Source: Candidatus Diapherotrites archaeon LH_S9
Lineage (GTDB): Archaea; B1Sed10-29; WALL01; JAGXON01
DNA length: 64,000 bases
Assembly: GCA_023659865.1 (NCBI GenBank)
Contig: JAGXON010000002.1
Coordinates: 39,619-103,618, forward strand
Reading direction: 5' to 3'
Part shown: positions 48,929-56,980 of the stretch, in pieces
Position numbering within the stretch: the stretch's first letter is position 1
How the letters are laid out: every line of letters begins with the position of its first letter
Made by a program: the position numbers and the translations under genes
Notes under the pieces: generated by a model
Database searches by the model: none
The model's input: only the letters and a program-made list of their open reading frames with translations
What the model was told of the DNA's origin: nothing

Positions 48929-49866
48929 ATTAGTTCACCTTCTTCCAGTGCTCCTGTAACCATTGCAAGCAACGCCATCCTGGTTGGCACTCCGTAAAAA
49001 GCTTGTTTGAAGTAAACTGCTCGCGGGTCGGAGTCAACCGTACTCTTTATCTCATTTATTCTTGGTAACGGGTGCATCACGATAGCATCGTCTTTGAGTT
49101 CGTTCATCACGTTTTCGTTTATCACGTAAGTTCCTTTAAGTCGCTCGTACTCGGAAGGGCGAGGGAAACGCTCTTTCTGGATTCTGGTAACGTAAACCAC
49201 GTCCGCGTCAGAGAGTTCGAGCTCGTTGGTTTCTTCGTAATCTGTTCCTTCCTTGTATTTTTTCGGCATCTCCAGTTCTTCTGGAGCGATGAACTTGAAG
49301 CTCGTGTCAAAGTTTTTTAGTGCCGTGCAAAGAGAATGAACTGTTCTCCCATATTTTAGGTCTCCAACGAACGCGACTTTACAGCCATCTATGTTTGAAT
49401 CAGAAGAAGAGGGGGGCCTTTCTTGTTGGATTGTCACAAGGTCAAGAAGCGTTTGCGTAGGATGCTGGTTCGATCCATCTCCTCCGTTTATGACTGGAAC
49501 TTCTGCGGATTCGGCGGCCAACTTTGCAGCTCCTGGGTTCGGATGCCGTATGACTATTACGTCTGAGTAGGCGGACGCCATTTTTATTGTGTCTGAAGTT
49601 GTTTCACCTTTTTTTCTGGAGCTGGTTCTCGGGTCCGAGAAACCAATGATTTTTCCACCAAGTCTTTTCATGGCTGCGTGAAAAGATAGTCTGGTCCGAG
49701 TTGACGGTTCGAAGAACAAGCTGCTCATCAGTTTTCCTTGAAGAACGTTTAAGGGCGTGCCTTTGTCTAAGAGGTCAATCATTTTTTCAGAGTTTTTTAA
49801 GACTCGGTAAAAGTCTTCTTTCGAGAATTCGTCGATCGATATTATGTTTCTGCCTTCCCAACTCAT
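48925..49866 (-). CDS. pyrB: Aspartate carbamoyltransferase catalytic chain
   Basis: SLFFEPSTRTRLSFHAAMKRLGG, VIRHPNPGAAKLAAE, GDGSNQHPTQTLLDL; alternative start 49896. Confidence 0.95.
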   Translation of the reverse strand: MSWEGRNIISIDEFSKEDFYRVLKNSEKMIDLLDKGTPLNVLQGKLMSSLFFEPSTRTRLSFHAAMKRLGGKIIGFSDPRTSSRKKGETTSDTIKMASAYSDVIVIRHPNPGAAKLAAESAEVPVINGGDGSNQHPTQTLLDLVTIQQERPPSSSDSNIDGCKVAFVGDLKYGRTVHSLCTALKNFDTSFKFIAPEELEMPKKYKEGTDYEETNELELSDADVVYVTRIQKERFPRPSEYERLKGTYVINENVMNELKDDAIVMHPLPRINEIKSTVDSDPRAVYFKQAFYGVPTRMALLAMVTGALEEGELI

Positions 49867-49971
49867 TAAATCACTCCTTTTTGGAAGGGAGCTCATAAAG
49901 TGAACCCGAGAATATATTACTTTAGCAACATATAAAATACTTTAGTTCACAAAAAACCGGTTGAAGAAAAC

Positions 49972-50046
49972 GCTCCTGTGGTCTAGTCCGGTTAATGATA
50001 CAGGCCTCTCGAGCCTGCGACCCGGGTTCAAATCCCGGTGGGAGCA
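49972..50046 (+). tRNA. tRNA-Glu(CTC), intronless
   Basis: GCTCCTG...TGGGAGC acceptor, CAGGC-CTCTCGA-GCCTG anticodon arm, CCGGG-TTCAAAT-CCCGG T-arm. Confidence 0.95.
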
Positions 50047-50055
50047 CTAAAAAAT

Positions 50056-50481
50056 CTACTTTACTTTTATCTCTTTCTTCTGAATCTTTTTCCCATCTTC
50101 TGTTTCTAGCTTGGCTTTCAAGTACCAGTCTATCCTTCGCGAAGAATAACCCTCGTGCTCGCTTCTGGAAGAAGCTACTTTAGCGCTCGCTGAACCAATG
50201 TCGCCTGCAGAAGTTCTTTCAAGCACGTTTTCCGGTAACTGGAAACTGAAAGAGTACTCGTCTCCATCCACAACCTCGTGAAATCCCAAGCTTTTTTCCT
50301 GGTTGAACAAGTAATTCATGCTCGTCTTCATGCTTCTCTGTATTGATTGCTTTATTTTTTCCACGCCAACCAATCGAACGCTTAACTCGGCTTCCGGACT
50401 CTTTTCTCTAGCGTTGATTTTAATGGTTCCGTTTACTTCTTGTCCAATAAAAAAAACTTGTTTTTCCAGAACTATTTCCAT
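50056..50481 (-). CDS. Arrestin/Spo0M-like beta-sandwich protein (tentative)
   Basis: MEIVLEKQVFFIGQEVNGTIKINAREKSPEAELSVRLVGVEK...YSFSFQLPENV...RIDWYLKAKLET. Confidence 0.5.
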   Translation of the reverse strand: MEIVLEKQVFFIGQEVNGTIKINAREKSPEAELSVRLVGVEKIKQSIQRSMKTSMNYLFNQEKSLGFHEVVDGDEYSFSFQLPENVLERTSAGDIGSASAKVASSRSEHEGYSSRRIDWYLKAKLETEDGKKIQKKEIKVK

Positions 50482-50589
50482 GGACTTAAGGCCGTAGATC
50501 ATCAAAAGAAAGAAAACAGGCCTGGAATAAAATGATTTGTGAACCTCAGCATATATAATCACGCACCAGTCTATAAATAGACCTTCAAG

Positions 50590-50785
50590 CAGAGGCTCCG
50601 AGGCATGAGGACCGACCCTTACAATACCAATACAAAGCTAGCGACTGCCTGAGCAGGCTTAGGCAATCCCCTGGCCTGTGCGAAAAGAACAAAAGACTGA
50701 TTCTCGATTTTTGTCACGAGGCCGTTGCCCGCAGATCCAGATGGAAAAGGCTGTGAGTTCTAGGACGAGGTCTTCCAGCCGAAAA
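50590..50785 (+). ncRNA. Candidate structured ncRNA of unknown family
   Basis: Intergenic, GC-richer than flanks, TATA-like CTATAAATAG just upstream; complementary ends GGCT/AGCC and AGGACC/GGTCTT; internal GCCTG-AG-CAGGC, GGCAA/TTGCC and GGCC/GGCC pairings. Confidence 0.45.
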
Positions 50786-50822
50786 GAATAAAAAACCAGG
50801 AGGAAAAACTTAAATTCAATGC

Positions 50823-51662
50823 ATGTCTACTTCAAAGCGAATGCAACTAAAAGCATGGGTAGAAATAACAAGACCGTTCAACGGCATCATGGGGGCCCTA
50901 GCCGTTTTAGTAGGTTTCTTTGTTTCCTTGAACAATTTCTTGATTAACGGCTCTTTGATACTAGGTCTCCTAAGCGTTTTCTTCATATTAAGTGCTGGTA
51001 TGATGGTTAACGACTTCTTCGACAGGTTCATTGACAAGAAAAAGAAGCCTAGGAAACCCATCCCCTCCGAACGAATTTCCGCCAAACACGCTCTTTACGG
51101 CAGTTTCGTGCTCTTTTTCGTTGGAATCATTCTTTCCGTATGGGCCGATATTGCAGCAGGCCTTATTGCCTTGGTAAACTCTTTCCTGCTAGTAATCTAC
51201 TCGAAAGAGTTTTCGAAGAAGCCTTTAGTTGGAAACGTAATAGTTGCTTTCCTTGTTGGAAGCAGCTTTGTTTTCGGAGCAGCAGTAGCAGGAAACGTTT
51301 TCTCGATGACGGTTTTTGTTCTCGCGATTCTTGCTTTCTTATCCACGCTTGCAAGAGAAGTTTTCAAGGACTGTGAAGACATTGAAGCAGACAAAGGAGA
51401 GAGAAAAACGCTTCCCATCACGATCGGTGAAGACAAAAGCAGTAACTTGGCTGGTTTCCTGACCATGTTAAGCGTTCTACTGAGTCCAGTTCCGTTTCTC
51501 ATAGGTTTAAACTGGTTTTATCTCGCGGTAGTTGTTGTCGCGGACGCGTACTTCCTCTGGATAATACGACAGGGGTTGAAGAAAGAGTACGGTTTTTGCA
51601 GCAGGCACATGAAGTACGCTCAGGCACTCGTGTTAATCGGTTTTCTCGCAGGCATACTCTAA
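50823..51662 (+). CDS. UbiA-family prenyltransferase (archaeal lipid biosynthesis type)
   Basis: NDFFDRFIDKKKKPRKPIPS motif, REVFKDCEDIEADKGERKTLPITIG, multi-TM; start codon likely ATG at 50823. Confidence 0.85.
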   Translation: MSTSKRMQLKAWVEITRPFNGIMGALAVLVGFFVSLNNFLINGSLILGLLSVFFILSAGMMVNDFFDRFIDKKKKPRKPIPSERISAKHALYGSFVLFFVGIILSVWADIAAGLIALVNSFLLVIYSKEFSKKPLVGNVIVAFLVGSSFVFGAAVAGNVFSMTVFVLAILAFLSTLAREVFKDCEDIEADKGERKTLPITIGEDKSSNLAGFLTMLSVLLSPVPFLIGLNWFYLAVVVVADAYFLWIIRQGLKKEYGFCSRHMKYAQALVLIGFLAGIL

Positions 51663-51696
51663 TTAAAAAGAGTTCCTAAAACAATAGTGATCCAAA

Positions 51697-52152
51697 GTGA
51701 AAAACCAAATCCAATTCATTGCAAAAACGGATGACTGGAAGATGGTGAAAAAGCTAACAGTCAAAGAAAAAACAAAGCCTTTAGAAGTCGCTAGATTTCT
51801 TTCAAGCGTTCACGAATCCCTAGACAAAAAAATGTGGAAAAAGTTAAGACAGTCAATGGACTTAAACGCTTTGGATGAACTAGCTGCAGAGATAACCGGA
51901 GCAGAAAAAAAAGACGAGGAATACAAAATCAAGGGCAGGATCACGTTCGACAAAATTCAGGAAAGCCTGAAGAAACTGAAGAGCCCGAAAACCGGGAAAA
52001 AAGTCAACAAAATCGTTTCAACAAAACCAGGGAAGCAACCAGTAAAAGCTTACCTAACAAGAAAAGTTCTAGGACTACTGAAAATGAGGATCGAGCCAGA
52101 TCCAGACAAGATAAAAAAACACATAAAAAAGAAAAGACTTCAGCAAGCCTAA
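51697..52152 (+). CDS. Hypothetical basic protein
   Basis: GTG-start 151-aa ORF with well-distributed residues and basic C-terminus. Confidence 0.6.
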   Translation: MKNQIQFIAKTDDWKMVKKLTVKEKTKPLEVARFLSSVHESLDKKMWKKLRQSMDLNALDELAAEITGAEKKDEEYKIKGRITFDKIQESLKKLKSPKTGKKVNKIVSTKPGKQPVKAYLTRKVLGLLKMRIEPDPDKIKKHIKKKRLQQA

Positions 52153-52196
52153 AACATAAATACTGGGATCAACAAAATCAAAACAACAAATCTTTT

Positions 52197-52300
52197 GGGG
52201 TCGTAGGGTAGCCTGGCATCCTGCGAGCTTTGGGACCTTTTTCGCTCAAGCGAAGAAGGCCAAACAGCTTGTGACCGGAGTTCAAATCTCCGCGACCCCA
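52197..52300 (+). tRNA. tRNA-Pro(TGG) with canonical-position (37/38) intron
   Basis: GGGGTCG...CGACCCC; CGAGC-TTTGGG[intron ~31 nt]A-GCTTG; GGAGTTCAAATCTCC. Confidence 0.9.
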
Positions 52301-52315
52301 CTCCAAAGTTTTTTT

Positions 52316-52467
52316 GCAGGGGTCCCAAAGCCTCTTTCAGAGCTTTCGGGTTCTGAGGGCTTTAATGGTCAAATGGGCAGGACTTAAGATCCTGTGGCTT
52401 TTTGTTCGACCTTAGGGTCGAGGGAAACACACAAGTGCCTTCGAGGGTTCGAATCCCTCCCCCTGCA
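52316..52467 (+). tRNA. tRNA-Leu(TAA) with insertions in both the D-loop and the variable arm
   Basis: GCAGGGG...CCCCTGC acceptor; CAGGA-CTTAAGA-TCCTG; GAGGG-TTCGAAT-CCCTC; extra hairpins between D-stem strands and within the variable arm. Confidence 0.85.
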
Positions 52468-52560
52468 TTTTCTTAGAAAAAAGTTAATGTTCCCCCACGT
52501 ATTCTTCTTCAAGTTCTCCAGCTGTCCCCCCGTTGCTTTCTCTAGTTATCACGTCTTCTG

Positions 52561-52635
52561 CTTCTTCTCGATTATTATCAATGGTCTTATTTCGTTCGCT
52601 TCTTCTCGTTTATTATCATGATCTTACTTCGTTCG
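52561..52635. repeat. Imperfect ~38-nt tandem duplication
   Basis: cttcttctcgattattatcaatggtcttatttcgttcg / cttcttctcgtttattatcatgatcttacttcgttcg. Confidence 0.85.
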
Positions 52636-52822
52636 CCCGAAGAATAAAGTTCAAGTGGTCTAATTCATCTGGATCAGTTGCTTCTTGAGCTGGTTCCGTG
52701 TGGAAAAACTTCTCTTCTTCATTCCTGCGTATCAAAAGTTTTTTCGGAACTCCTAGGCTACTGGCACCTATTCTCCTGTAAACAAGTCTCAAGAAACTTT
52801 TGTCTTCCTCAGGCATCAACAA
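52616..52822 (-). CDS. Small hypothetical protein
   Basis: 68-aa ORF; 3' end lies in the tandem duplication. Confidence 0.4.
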   Translation of the reverse strand: MLMPEEDKSFLRLVYRRIGASSLGVPKKLLIRRNEEEKFFHTEPAQEATDPDELDHLNFILRANEVRS

Positions 52823-52922
52823 ACTTTATGTTCCAACAGATCTAAATTTCTTCAGAGAACGCTCCTCAACCAACAATCAATTATTTAAAAGAAACTGGAT
52901 TAAGTTAAACCGAGGGAAAAAA

Positions 52923-53192
52923 ATGCCATCCCAAGAAGAAAAAATCATTAAAATGATCACAGAAGAACTGCAGAAAGGTAAAAGCCCGGACATGGTGGTA
53001 AAAGAACTCGTGGACGCTGGTATGCCGAGAGAAGAAGCTCAAAAAGTAGTTAGAGCTGTACAACAAAAAACTCAGGGAGGTGGAGGAGGAAGACCACCTC
53101 AAAGAAGACCTCCAGGCGGAGGACACTCATGGCTCGTGCCAACCCTAATGATCATCGCAGTAATAGTGCTGTTATGGGTAGCGTTCTCGTGA
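52923..53192 (+). CDS. Small tail-anchored membrane protein with helical N-terminal domain
   Basis: MPSQEEKIIKMITEELQKGKSPDMVVKELVDAGMPREEAQKVVRAVQQKT...SWLVPTLMIIAVIVLLWVAFS. Confidence 0.7.
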   Translation: MPSQEEKIIKMITEELQKGKSPDMVVKELVDAGMPREEAQKVVRAVQQKTQGGGGGRPPQRRPPGGGHSWLVPTLMIIAVIVLLWVAFS

Positions 53193-53254
53193 AAAACTTT
53201 TTTCTAGGGCAACAAAAAATATTTATACGGCGGAAACCAAAAAAGATTCGGAAA

Positions 53255-53343
53255 GCCTCGGTAGCTCAGTTGGAAGAGCGCCACCTTGGTAAGGTGGAGG
53301 CTTCCCGGGTTCGAACGATCAACAGAAACTCCCGGCCGAGGCT
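53255..53343 (+). tRNA. tRNA-Thr(GGT) with ~14-nt insertion in the T-loop
   Basis: GCCTCGG...CCGAGGC; CCACC-TTGGTAA-GGTGG; CCGGG/CCCGG T-stem enclosing 21 nt. Confidence 0.85.
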
Positions 53344-53373
53344 TCAAAAAATTTATCTAGGCAGGCAAACAAA

Positions 53374-54204
53374 ATGAACACGGAGCTAATCAAAGAAAAA
53401 GGAACTAAAGCTACAGCCCTTGCTTCAGCACTCATAATAATCATCATAATCGCTTTAAATCTTTACGGATTCCAGGAAACAGCAGCACCGGAATCCTCTT
53501 TGACAAATCAAACTCCAGGGAAAGAAAGCGTGATCAAAAAAGACTGCATTGAGTTGCCGAGATACGCTACCTTGGGAGGAAGAAACGTTACCAGAGTTAC
53601 TGGATGCCAGTTAACAGCCTACGACAAAAACGGAAACGAAATAGAAACAAAAACAGAAGTTAAAGGAAATTACTTGGTCTTCAACTCCTCTGACTGCCTC
53701 AAAAAAGATCAGCGGATAGAAATAAAGTGCGATAGCCACGAGTACCTAGGAAAAGCAAAGGATTTAGTGTGGGAAGCAAAATCTTTTGGGGGGATAGCTT
53801 TAAAGAAGATTACAGAACAACCAGAAGGATTAAGAGAGATTACAGAACAAGAAAAAGAAGAAATAGAAGCAAGTCATCCCTGCAACGGGAACATGACCTT
53901 TGAAACAAGATACGATAGCTACAGATGCTTTGAAAAAAGAGAAGAATTTGTGAACTGTACTTACTACTTCCTGAAGAAAGGAAGAGAGCTAGAAGAACAG
54001 TCAAGCATGTTCATAGACTCTGAAGCAGTTGGTTTCTACTCTACTGCACTCAACTGCGCTAGAAAAATAGAGGAAAAGCCTGAAATTAGAGTAAAAGTAG
54101 AAAGTTACAGGAACGAATACAAAGAATGGGGAGAAAGCTTCCATGTAACTGCAAACGACATAGACGAACTTATAAACAAATTAAGTTCAACGAGATTTGA
54201 GTGA
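53374..54204 (+). CDS. Membrane-anchored protein carrying the N-terminal Cys module of the giant surface proteins
   Basis: CQLTAYDKNGNEIETKTEVKGNYLVFNSSDCLKKDQRIEIKCDSHEYLGKAKDLVWEAKSFGGIALKKI aligns by eye with giant 3 CVLRVTDKNGEPKDIGWKINKKEQALIINPSTCFKANYFIHISCDSHTYTNTIKKLVQEIKSKGEITLKKI. Confidence 0.8.
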   Translation: MNTELIKEKGTKATALASALIIIIIIALNLYGFQETAAPESSLTNQTPGKESVIKKDCIELPRYATLGGRNVTRVTGCQLTAYDKNGNEIETKTEVKGNYLVFNSSDCLKKDQRIEIKCDSHEYLGKAKDLVWEAKSFGGIALKKITEQPEGLREITEQEKEEIEASHPCNGNMTFETRYDSYRCFEKREEFVNCTYYFLKKGRELEEQSSMFIDSEAVGFYSTALNCARKIEEKPEIRVKVESYRNEYKEWGESFHVTANDIDELINKLSSTRFE

Positions 54205-54207
54205 AAC

Positions 54208-54322
54208 GCCGGCGTGGCTCAGCTGGTTAGAGCGCCAGACTCATAAAGACACTTTTCGCCCGTTATCAAGAAAAAGCGCTTGAGACATCTGGAGGTCACG
54301 GGTTCGAACCCCGTCGCCGGCA
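54208..54322 (+). tRNA. tRNA-Met(CAT) with canonical-position intron
   Basis: GCCGGCG...CGCCGGC; CCAGA-CTCATA[intron ~41 nt]A-TCTGG; ACGGG-TTCGAAC-CCCGT. Confidence 0.9.
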
Positions 54323-54374
54323 TTTTCTTACCTAAACAAAGTTAAATACCAGTAATCTCAAAAAAACTGTTACC

Positions 54375-54485
54375 GCCTCGGTAGCTCAGCGGTTAGAGCG
54401 CATGCCTTGTAAGAAACTTTCAAAAAAAGTTCCATCAAAACTCCAGGAAAGCATGATGTCGTGGGTTCAAATCCCACCCGAGGCT
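54375..54485 (+). tRNA. tRNA-Thr(TGT) with canonical-position intron
   Basis: GCCTCGG...CCGAGGC; CATGC-CTTGTA[intron]A-GCATG; GTGGG-TTCAAAT-CCCAC. Confidence 0.9.
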
Positions 54486-54646
54486 TCCTATTTTCAAGAG
54501 CAGAGCCGCATCCTTGAGACAGCGCACTTCCAGGAAATGCACTCCTAATTCATTGATTGCCCGCCTCTAGCAAAACTCGTTGATTTACTACCCTAAGTAT
54601 TAAATTACCTGGCCACAATTATCCTAGCTGCAAAGGTAATAGAACC

Positions 54647-55045
54647 TTGGTGATAAGTGTGATTGTGACAGAGACCAAACCGTTTGGGATAATAAAAGCA
54701 AAACTGAAGAAAGACGAGGAAGTATCCATAGTTAGTTGCAACCACTGCGCAAAGCTGTGCGGGACAGGGGGCAAACAAGGCTTGAAGGAGATGAAAGAAA
54801 GATTAGAGGGGGAAGAATACACAGTATGTGACGAGTTCGTTCTCGCGCCAGCATGCGACAAGAACACAAGCAAAAAAATAGTCAAGCCAGGAAAGAGCGT
54901 GGTTTTAGCGTTAACTTGCGATGCTGGTGTAGCTATTATGAAACAATTGTTCAAAGATAATAAAGTGGCCCCTGCTTTAGACACGGTTGGTTTAGGAGCA
55001 TATGATGAAGAAGGGAATATCTTCCTAATAAAAAAGTTTGAGTAG
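54647..55045 (+). CDS. Methylenetetrahydrofolate reductase C-terminal-domain-like protein (MTHFR_C/MetV-like), standalone
   Basis: SCNHCAKLCGTGGKQGLKEMKERL...VLAPACDKNTSKK...VVLALTCDAGVAIMKQLF...VAPALDTVGLG. Confidence 0.7.
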   Translation: MVISVIVTETKPFGIIKAKLKKDEEVSIVSCNHCAKLCGTGGKQGLKEMKERLEGEEYTVCDEFVLAPACDKNTSKKIVKPGKSVVLALTCDAGVAIMKQLFKDNKVAPALDTVGLGAYDEEGNIFLIKKFE

Positions 55046-55052
55046 TATCCAA

Positions 55053-55070
55053 TACTTGATGCATCAAGTA
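55053..55070. repeat. Perfect 18-bp palindrome TACTTGATGCATCAAGTA
   Basis: Self-reverse-complementary by direct reading. Confidence 0.95.
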
Positions 55071-55074
55071 CAGA

Positions 55075-55288
55075 ACAAGGGCTCCTTCCAGGCTTCTGTC
55101 TCTGGCGGCTCCAAACGACCAACCCCTCCACAAACGCTTTGTCGTAAGGGATTTCCGCGAGGACTAGGAAGTCCTCGCCCCCGCGAAAGGCCTAATCTTT
55201 CCGGCCATCTCCTTGTTCAGGCCAGCCTTGTTGATGAACTGCCCCTAGCTTTCGGAAGAAGACTTCCCGGCGGTTATGTTAAAGTTTT
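55075..55288 (-). ncRNA. Candidate structured ncRNA, possibly RNase P RNA
   Basis: Minus-strand TATA-like CTTATAAATTT upstream; 5' GCCGGGAAGUCUUC resembles CR-I (GGAAGUCC) and 3' GACAGAAGCCUGG resembles CR-V (ACAGAA.CC.G); strong hairpin GCGAGGACUUCCUAGUCCUCGC. Confidence 0.4.
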
Positions 55289-55451
55289 TTAGAAGCACCT
55301 AAACGGCTAAAAAATTTATAAGGAAAAAAAGTAAAAACAAGATAAGGAAAAAACCATGGCCAAAGAGAACGAAGTCCTGGGCCAGAAAAGAGAGGGATCA
55401 ACACTAGAAATTTAAAGCAAGCTCAAAAAATCATTTCAGGGAGGTAAAAAA

Positions 55452-56534
55452 ATGGATGAAGAAAAACTCATAATTGCAATATCTTTCCTACTAGTTGGAA
55501 TATTCTTGTCGCCAATCACAATGCTCTCAAAAAGCAGTACAGTGCAAAAAGAAGTAACGCACGTAACATACGAGCAAGCAAACTACAGTAAAGTATATCA
55601 ACAAACAAAAAACTCGGTAGTATCCATTAAAAGCATTCCAAAAGATCCTGAAGAAACCGTTTCAGAAGGATCAGGATTCATCTACGACAAGAAAGGTCAC
55701 GTGGTAACGAACGCACACGTAGTAACTGAAAATGGAACCACAGGCGTTTACCTGCCGAACGGAGAAGTGAAAGAAGCAAAAGTAATAGGAATAGATATTT
55801 ACACTGACATAGCTGTCCTTAAAATCAATGCATCACAAACCGAACTAGAACCGTTACCTCTTGCTAACTCTGAAAACGTTAAAGTAGGTCAACCAATCGC
55901 ATCGATCGGTAGCCCGTTCGGATTCAGTTCAACAATAACTACAGGCGTCATCAGCCAAAAAGACCGGTTGCTGAAAACAAAAACTCTTTTCCCCGTCCCA
56001 AACGCTATCCAGACAGACACTCCGATAAATCCAGGGAACTCAGGAGGACCTTTAGTATCGATGAAAGGGAAAGTGATCGGGATAACCACAGCAATAAGGT
56101 CACAGATTAGACAGTACTCGGGAGTAGGTTTTGCCGTGCCCTCAAACGCGTTGAAGGAAATCGTGCCCAAGCTCATCATAAACGGAAAGTATCCTCACTC
56201 CTGGATTGGAATAATTGGGATGAATATACCGCCAGAAATAGCTAGATATTCTTCAAAAGGATTTCTCGTGAACCAGGTGGCTGAAAACAGTCCAGCAGAC
56301 AAAGCAGGGCTCAAAGCAGGCACAGTAGAGTATGAAGAAGAAGAAATAACGGTCACAGGAGACATCATCACAGGGATAAACGGAAAAGAAGTCAAGAACC
56401 TTGAGGACCTGCTGAGCTATTTGCACGAGAACACAACCCCAAACGATACAGTAACCATGACCGTGATCAGGAACGGAGAAAAAAAACAACTCAAACTAAC
56501 CCTAGGGATAAGGCCTTTACAAAGAAAAGATTGA
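55452..56534 (+). CDS. HtrA/DegP-type trypsin-like serine protease with PDZ domain, N-terminal TM
   Basis: NAHVV (His), DIAVLKI (Asp), NPGNSGGPL (Ser), PDZ region AENSPADKAGLKAGT...ITGINGKEV. Confidence 0.92.
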   Translation: MDEEKLIIAISFLLVGIFLSPITMLSKSSTVQKEVTHVTYEQANYSKVYQQTKNSVVSIKSIPKDPEETVSEGSGFIYDKKGHVVTNAHVVTENGTTGVYLPNGEVKEAKVIGIDIYTDIAVLKINASQTELEPLPLANSENVKVGQPIASIGSPFGFSSTITTGVISQKDRLLKTKTLFPVPNAIQTDTPINPGNSGGPLVSMKGKVIGITTAIRSQIRQYSGVGFAVPSNALKEIVPKLIINGKYPHSWIGIIGMNIPPEIARYSSKGFLVNQVAENSPADKAGLKAGTVEYEEEEITVTGDIITGINGKEVKNLEDLLSYLHENTTPNDTVTMTVIRNGEKKQLKLTLGIRPLQRKD

Positions 56535-56830
56535 ATGGAGGAAAAACCTCGTGCAGCAGCAGTCATTCCAAGAAAAACCGCAAAAAAAGCAGCAGAAAGA
56601 AAAGTAAAAAAAGAGACCACGTAAGCGCTGAAGCAAAAAAAATTACTTTACTACAATGACTTCATAGCTCCTGACAGGCATCGCCTGGAACTGTTTTTTC
56701 TGTGCAAACCAGAGGACAAAGAAAAAAAAGAAAAACTAGCCGACGCAAAATTCGTCGAGCGAGAAAAACTAAAAGCACTTGACACCCAGCCGAAAACACT
56801 GATAAAAGATTTTAAGAAGGTTTCGAGCTC
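56535..56830 (+). pseudogene. Remnant of a Nudix hydrolase with internal deletion
   Basis: MEEKPRAAAVIPRKT (N-term-like), stop at 56622, then LLYYNDFIAPDRHRLELFFLCKPEDKEKKEKLADAKFVEREKLKALDTQPKTLIKDFKK (Nudix C-term-like); Nudix box absent. Confidence 0.55.
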
Positions 56831-56853
56831 GAGAAAGAACAGAAAAGCGTTAA

Positions 56854-56926
56854 TGGGGTCACTGAGATTCGAACTCAGGTCACGTGGCCCCGAACCACGC
56901 AGGATACCAGACTACCCTATGACCCC
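56854..56926 (-). tRNA. tRNA-Pro(CGG), intronless
   Basis: GGGGTCA...TGACCCC; CGTGG-TTCGGGG-CCACG; CTGAG-TTCGAAT-CTCAG. Confidence 0.93.
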
Positions 56927-56980
56927 TTCCCATCAAACAATTTTTAAATAACTCCGCATAAAATACTTAACACCAAAAAA

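Noticed and set aside
50590-50785. SRP RNA or 5S rRNA assignment
   Set aside because: No GGAAG/AGCAG helix-8 motif and no 5S conserved blocks on either strand
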